The notes beneath the pieces are model-generated. The model saw nothing but the letters and a program-made list of their open reading frames with translations. It was not told the DNA's origin and did not search any database. Shown here piece by piece: positions 7,180 through 10,190 of a DNA stretch of 10,190 nucleotides (position 1 is the first letter of the stretch; every line of letters starts with the position of its first letter). Where the stretch lies: the NCBI GenBank assembly GCA_028819835.1, contig JAPPKR010000210.1, positions 1 through 10,190 on the forward strand, in the 5' to 3' direction. The position numbers and the translations under genes were made by a program. This stretch comes from a bacterium. Lineage in GTDB: Bacteria; Actinomycetota; Acidimicrobiia; UBA5794; ZC4RG35.

Positions 7180-10104
7180 ATGCAGACCCTGAGATTGCGT
7201 GCGTCCCTTGATAGCAAAGCCAGCTGGTCCCTTCTGAGATGCTTGCCAGTGCTGTTGGCGACGATAGGCGTTGTTTGGCTCGCATCCCCATCCGTAGCGG
7301 CCGGGGACAGGATCGAAGAATTGTATGAGGATGACCCGTTGGGTCTGGTCGCGGCTTACAAGGTGAGAACCCACTACAGCCTGGATGAAGATCTTTGGGA
7401 CGTGTGGATTTGTGAGGTTCCGGACGGCACTTTGCAGCTTTCGCCGGAGGAGACTGTGGAATTGCTGCAGGCGAAGATAGCTCCTTATTTTGGTTGGCTG
7501 TCAGGAGGTCGTTATCGCCCCTCCTTCAGGGTGGGCGGTGTGGTCGTGGTGGCTTCTTCTCTTCACGCGAAGGATTGCAACGATGCTGTTTACGAAGCTG
7601 CACGAGGTGTGGATCCGCAGGAGAGGGCGGAAGGGGCGATGATCGTAGTCAATAAGCCCCTGTATCAAAGCGATGCCAGTATTGGTTTTCTAGATAGCGT
7701 CTCCCCGGTCGAGATAGAGATTTCTCACGACACGTTCCCGAGAAACGGCCGGAGCCTGCTACTAACCGGCGCCTCGGTTGCGGCGCCAGGTAGTCTGTCT
7801 AACCTGACGAACAGGCCCACCCCGATCCTGACCACCGTCGCTCATGAGATGGGCCATGCCATTGGCTTCCCGCACTCCTTTCGTTTCTCTCCGTATGACC
7901 ATCCGATGGATGTCATGGGTGGCAACGACGCGGTTTCCCTCGAGGTTGGGACCATTGCCATCAATCGCTACGCAGCCGGTTGGATAGATTCGGCCGAGGT
8001 GCAGGTCTTTGAGAAGGGAAGAGCCAGGTACAGGCTCCGTCCACCGGGTGACGGCGACACCCAGATGCTGGTCTTGCGATCGGACCAGAGTGGATTCATA
8101 ACGTTGGGAGCCCGTGCCAGGAAAGGGTTTGACTCCGGAATACCCAAAGAAGGGGTGGAATCGTACTTTGTCGATTATCAGGCATGCAGCGACAGCCTTT
8201 ACAAAGCTTGTAGACCGTCCCTCACTCCTGTTCAGGCGGTAGTTGCCGCCGGCCAAGCTGTTCCTCTCAACCTGGAGAATGATGTCGCCCATGTGATGGA
8301 GGTAGGCGGCGGTTACACCTGGGAAGGCATCACGGTCAGAGTGGTGGAACGGATCGGCGATGACTACATCGTGGAGGTGGACGATGGGCCTTCCCCGATG
8401 CCGATCGCAGGCGACGGCATCGACGATCGGGTCTCAAATGTGCGAAATGACCAACTGTACGAAGACGACCCCCTGGGATTGATAGCCGGGTTCAACGTGA
8501 CCACTCACTATGGCTTGGGTGAGGATATTTGGGATGTGTGGATTTGCGAGACTCCGGGAGGCATCTTTGACATCTCCGTTGAGAAGACGTTGGAACTGCT
8601 GAAGGCTGAAGTAGTTCCATATTTCAAGGGGATCTCAGGGGGCCGCTACAGCCCTTCCTTTCGCGCCGGCGGGACAATCACAGCGGAGGCGTTCGACAAT
8701 TGGAAGGGATGCATAGATCCGGTTTTCGAGGCTTCGAGACAAATCAGTCCCGAGGGAAGAGCGGAAGGCGTCATTGTCGTGGCCGATCGCATAACAGCAA
8801 GTTTTGGAGGCATTGGAACTGTGTCTCATTTATCAGCCGTCGAGGTGGTATTGAGGGATACGACTTTTCCGGACAACTATCGAGACGTGACATTGTCAGG
8901 TGCTTCGGTTGCGGAGGAGGGTAGTTTGCCGCCGGGAGTCTTCCTGGACGCGCTATTGCCGATTCTGTCCCAAGTCGCTCATGAGATAGGACACGCCATA
9001 GGCTTTCCGCACTCCTTTCGCTTTTCTCCGTATGACCATCCGATGGACATCATGGGGGACGACGATGCGGTACCCGGTCTGCAGGTTGGGACCATTGCGA
9101 TCAATCGGTATGCGGCCGGTTGGATGGATGCGGCCCAGGTGGAGATTCACGAGAAGGGAAGATCCAGGTACAGGCTCCGTCCTCCGGGTGACGGCGGCAC
9201 CCAGATGCTGGTACTCCGATCGGACCAGAGCGGATTCGTTACCTTGGGAGCCCGCGCCAGGAAAGGTATCGACTCCGGGATACCCAAGGAAGGCGTGGAA
9301 TCGTATTTTGTTGAACAGCAGTCGGAGGAATGCTATGGCTCCTCTGTTTATGAAGCATGCTTTGGTACATCGAGACGTACTCAGGCAATCATTCCTCCCA
9401 GCCGGGCCATCCCGCTCGATCTGCAGGACACCGTCGCCCACGTGATGGAAGTTGGTGACGGTTACACATGGCGAGGTCTAACGGTCACCGTAGTAGAGCG
9501 GATCGGTGATGACTTCGTTGTGGAGGTGGTTGACCAATCCTCACCCAATCGGTTTATCGATGACGACTGGAATGTTCACGAGAGGAATATTGAGACCATC
9601 GCAGGCCGGGGGATCACCCTTGGGTGCAACCCGCCCGCCAACGACCGATACTGCCCATCCCGGTCCGTCTCGAGAGCGGAGATGGCCGCCCTACTGATCC
9701 GGGCTCTCGGGGAGAGCCCGACAAGCTCCGCCACTTCCGTCCGGTTCACGGACGTGCCTCGCGGTGGCTGGTATGTGGGACATGTGGAACGGCTGGCCGA
9801 GTTAGGCGTGGTGGGGAGAGACGGAGAAGGCTCTCTCTTCAGACCTCTGGAGCCGCTTACCCGCTTGGAAATGGCGGTATGGATGGCTCGCTCCTTTGAC
9901 TCGATCAGCGAGGTGACTCCCACGGGAGCGTTTTCCGATGTGCCAACCGATGTGTGGTATGCGGGAGCTGTCGAGGGGTTGCTAGAGGCGGGTATAACGA
10001 GAGGCTGCTCCACTGATCCCCTCTCCTACTGTCCCCACGACCATGTCTTGCGTGACCAGATGGCCTCGTTCCTGGCCCGCGTCTTGGCCAGCGAAACAGA
10101 CTGA
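7180..10104 (+). CDS. Secreted tandem metzincin-like zinc protease with three SLH repeats
   Basis: Predicted exported, cell-wall-attached metalloprotease of 974 residues. Residues 1-41 look like a Sec signal peptide: basic start, hydrophobic core LPVLLATIGVVWLA (22-35), and likely cleavage near SVA|AG (40/41). Two homologous modules follow, at about 48-406 and 426-789. Each has the metzincin zinc motif HExxHxxGxxH (His222/226/232 and His601/605/611, with Glu223 and Glu602) and a Met-turn MDxMG (Met246 and Met625), so both sites look catalytically complete. The spacing and the later RYAAGW and GVESYFV segments recall M6/M11-like enzymes; this is a resemblance, not a family assignment. Each module keeps four cysteines (78, 133, 336, 344; 456, 511, 718, 727), probably disulfides. 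Three SLH repeats (about 792-845, 856-908, 918-974) should bind a wall polymer. ATG 7180 is preferred over TTG 7174 because AGAGAAGAA lies 9 nt upstream of it but only 3 nt from the TTG. The substrate is unknown. Confidence 0.85.
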   Translation: MQTLRLRASLDSKASWSLLRCLPVLLATIGVVWLASPSVAAGDRIEELYEDDPLGLVAAYKVRTHYSLDEDLWDVWICEVPDGTLQLSPEETVELLQAKIAPYFGWLSGGRYRPSFRVGGVVVVASSLHAKDCNDAVYEAARGVDPQERAEGAMIVVNKPLYQSDASIGFLDSVSPVEIEISHDTFPRNGRSLLLTGASVAAPGSLSNLTNRPTPILTTVAHEMGHAIGFPHSFRFSPYDHPMDVMGGNDAVSLEVGTIAINRYAAGWIDSAEVQVFEKGRARYRLRPPGDGDTQMLVLRSDQSGFITLGARARKGFDSGIPKEGVESYFVDYQACSDSLYKACRPSLTPVQAVVAAGQAVPLNLENDVAHVMEVGGGYTWEGITVRVVERIGDDYIVEVDDGPSPMPIAGDGIDDRVSNVRNDQLYEDDPLGLIAGFNVTTHYGLGEDIWDVWICETPGGIFDISVEKTLELLKAEVVPYFKGISGGRYSPSFRAGGTITAEAFDNWKGCIDPVFEASRQISPEGRAEGVIVVADRITASFGGIGTVSHLSAVEVVLRDTTFPDNYRDVTLSGASVAEEGSLPPGVFLDALLPILSQVAHEIGHAIGFPHSFRFSPYDHPMDIMGDDDAVPGLQVGTIAINRYAAGWMDAAQVEIHEKGRSRYRLRPPGDGGTQMLVLRSDQSGFVTLGARARKGIDSGIPKEGVESYFVEQQSEECYGSSVYEACFGTSRRTQAIIPPSRAIPLDLQDTVAHVMEVGDGYTWRGLTVTVVERIGDDFVVEVVDQSSPNRFIDDDWNVHERNIETIAGRGITLGCNPPANDRYCPSRSVSRAEMAALLIRALGESPTSSATSVRFTDVPRGGWYVGHVERLAELGVVGRDGEGSLFRPLEPLTRLEMAVWMARSFDSISEVTPTGAFSDVPTDVWYAGAVEGLLEAGITRGCSTDPLSYCPHDHVLRDQMASFLARVLASETD
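7321..8454 (+). repeat. First copy of tandem ~1.13-kb intragenic repeat (protease module 1)
   Basis: Begins at LYEDDPLGL (residue 48) and repeats with a period of 378 residues; small indels shift the base offset from 1134 at the start to 1140 near the end. It includes the zinc site at 7843-7917 and a short linker (about residues 403-425). By hand count, 8011-8160 agrees with 9151-9300 at 133 of 150 bases. Confidence 0.9.
8455..9546 (+). repeat. Second copy of tandem intragenic repeat (protease module 2)
   Basis: Begins again at LYEDDPLGL (residue 426) and ends near residue 789, just before the SLH repeats. The zinc site is at 8980-9054. It is most similar to copy 1 around the active site and the RLRPPGDG segment, and least similar around residues 130-190 of module 1 and their counterparts. 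Confidence 0.9.
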
Positions 10105-10108
10105 CCGG

Positions 10109-10131
10109 AGGCTGCTTCGGCCCAGCAGCCT
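10109..10131. terminator. Hairpin between convergent genes, possible bidirectional terminator
   Basis: AGGCTGCT (10109-10116) and AGCAGCCT (10124-10131) form a perfect 8-bp stem with a 7-nt loop. It lies 4 nt after the protease stop and directly against the stop codon of the - strand gene. No T-tract follows on either strand, so it would be a U-less terminator if functional. Confidence 0.5.
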
Positions 10132-10190
10132 CTACAGGGCGTGCTTCTTCAGGTCGTCCAGGTTGATCCACTCCAGGGCGGCCACCGAGG
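10132..10190 (-). CDS. Partial gene, last 18 codons only, unknown product
   Basis: The - strand frame from the window edge to TAG (10132-10134) reads SVAALEWINLDDLKKHAL. Too little is visible to name a family. Two things suggest it is coding: its closeness to the relic at 6982-7032, with differences concentrated at third codon positions, and the hairpin directly beyond its stop. It converges on the protease gene with 27 nt between the stop codons. Confidence 0.5.
   Translation of the reverse strand, partial: SVAALEWINLDDLKKHAL

Noticed and set aside
7762..9441. Two similar antisense open frames (7762-8292 and 8953-9441) that look like a repeated gene pair
   Set aside because: They are mirror images of the two duplicated protease modules; their similarity follows from the tandem repeat and they have no motif of their own.
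6982..10182. The two 51-nt direct repeats as target-site duplications or ends of an insertion sequence
   Set aside because: They differ at 8 of 51 positions with a codon-like pattern, are far longer than target duplications, and no transposase or integrase lies between them. Paralogous gene ends explain them better.

Overview
The window is high-GC DNA, and most genes strongly prefer G or C in the third codon position. It carries housekeeping genes of actinobacterial type: the linked pair aspS-rarA, a polyphosphate-type glucokinase, and S-layer-homology (SLH) repeats of the cysteine-containing kind (GC...YCP...V.R.xMA) that I associate with Acidimicrobiia and related actinobacteria. The phylum is a fair inference; the class is a guess from the SLH style. 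No RNA gene, CRISPR array, transposase or integrase is visible.

Layout. (1) Positions 1-3012, + strand: the 3' part of aspS (aspartyl-tRNA synthetase), rarA (AAA+ ATPase acting at stalled forks) and a ROK-family polyphosphate glucokinase. They lie 5 nt apart and then overlap by 4 nt, so they are probably one operon. (2) Positions 3013-3365: a 353-nt convergent intergenic region with no convincing gene. (3) Positions 3366-6115, - strand, transcribed moaA -> unknown 100-aa protein -> hflX: the first step of molybdopterin synthesis, a small uncharacterised protein, and a ribosome-associated GTPase. Gaps of 53 and 24 nt suggest co-transcription. (4) Positions 6224-6976, + strand: an AIM24/TIGR00266-family protein, divergent from moaA. 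(5) Positions 6977-7179: a gap holding a short decayed gene end on the - strand and a perfect TATAAT box. (6) Positions 7180-10104, + strand: a 974-residue secreted protein with two tandem complete metzincin-type zinc protease modules followed by three SLH repeats. (7) Positions 10109-10190: a hairpin and the last codons of a - strand gene that is paralogous to the relic at 6982.

The first six kilobases are ordinary core genome. The accessory part starts after 6976. The double-protease gene is visibly less GC-rich than its neighbours, has its own promoter, and is bracketed by two related copies of the same gene 3' end in direct orientation. That suggests duplication or insertion at this spot. 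The most unusual object is the protease itself: two near-identical active sites in one chain, with a patchwork pattern of divergence suggesting gene conversion between the halves. A second point of interest is the glucokinase, which has Met where ROK kinases carry the sugar-contacting His of the ExGH motif.
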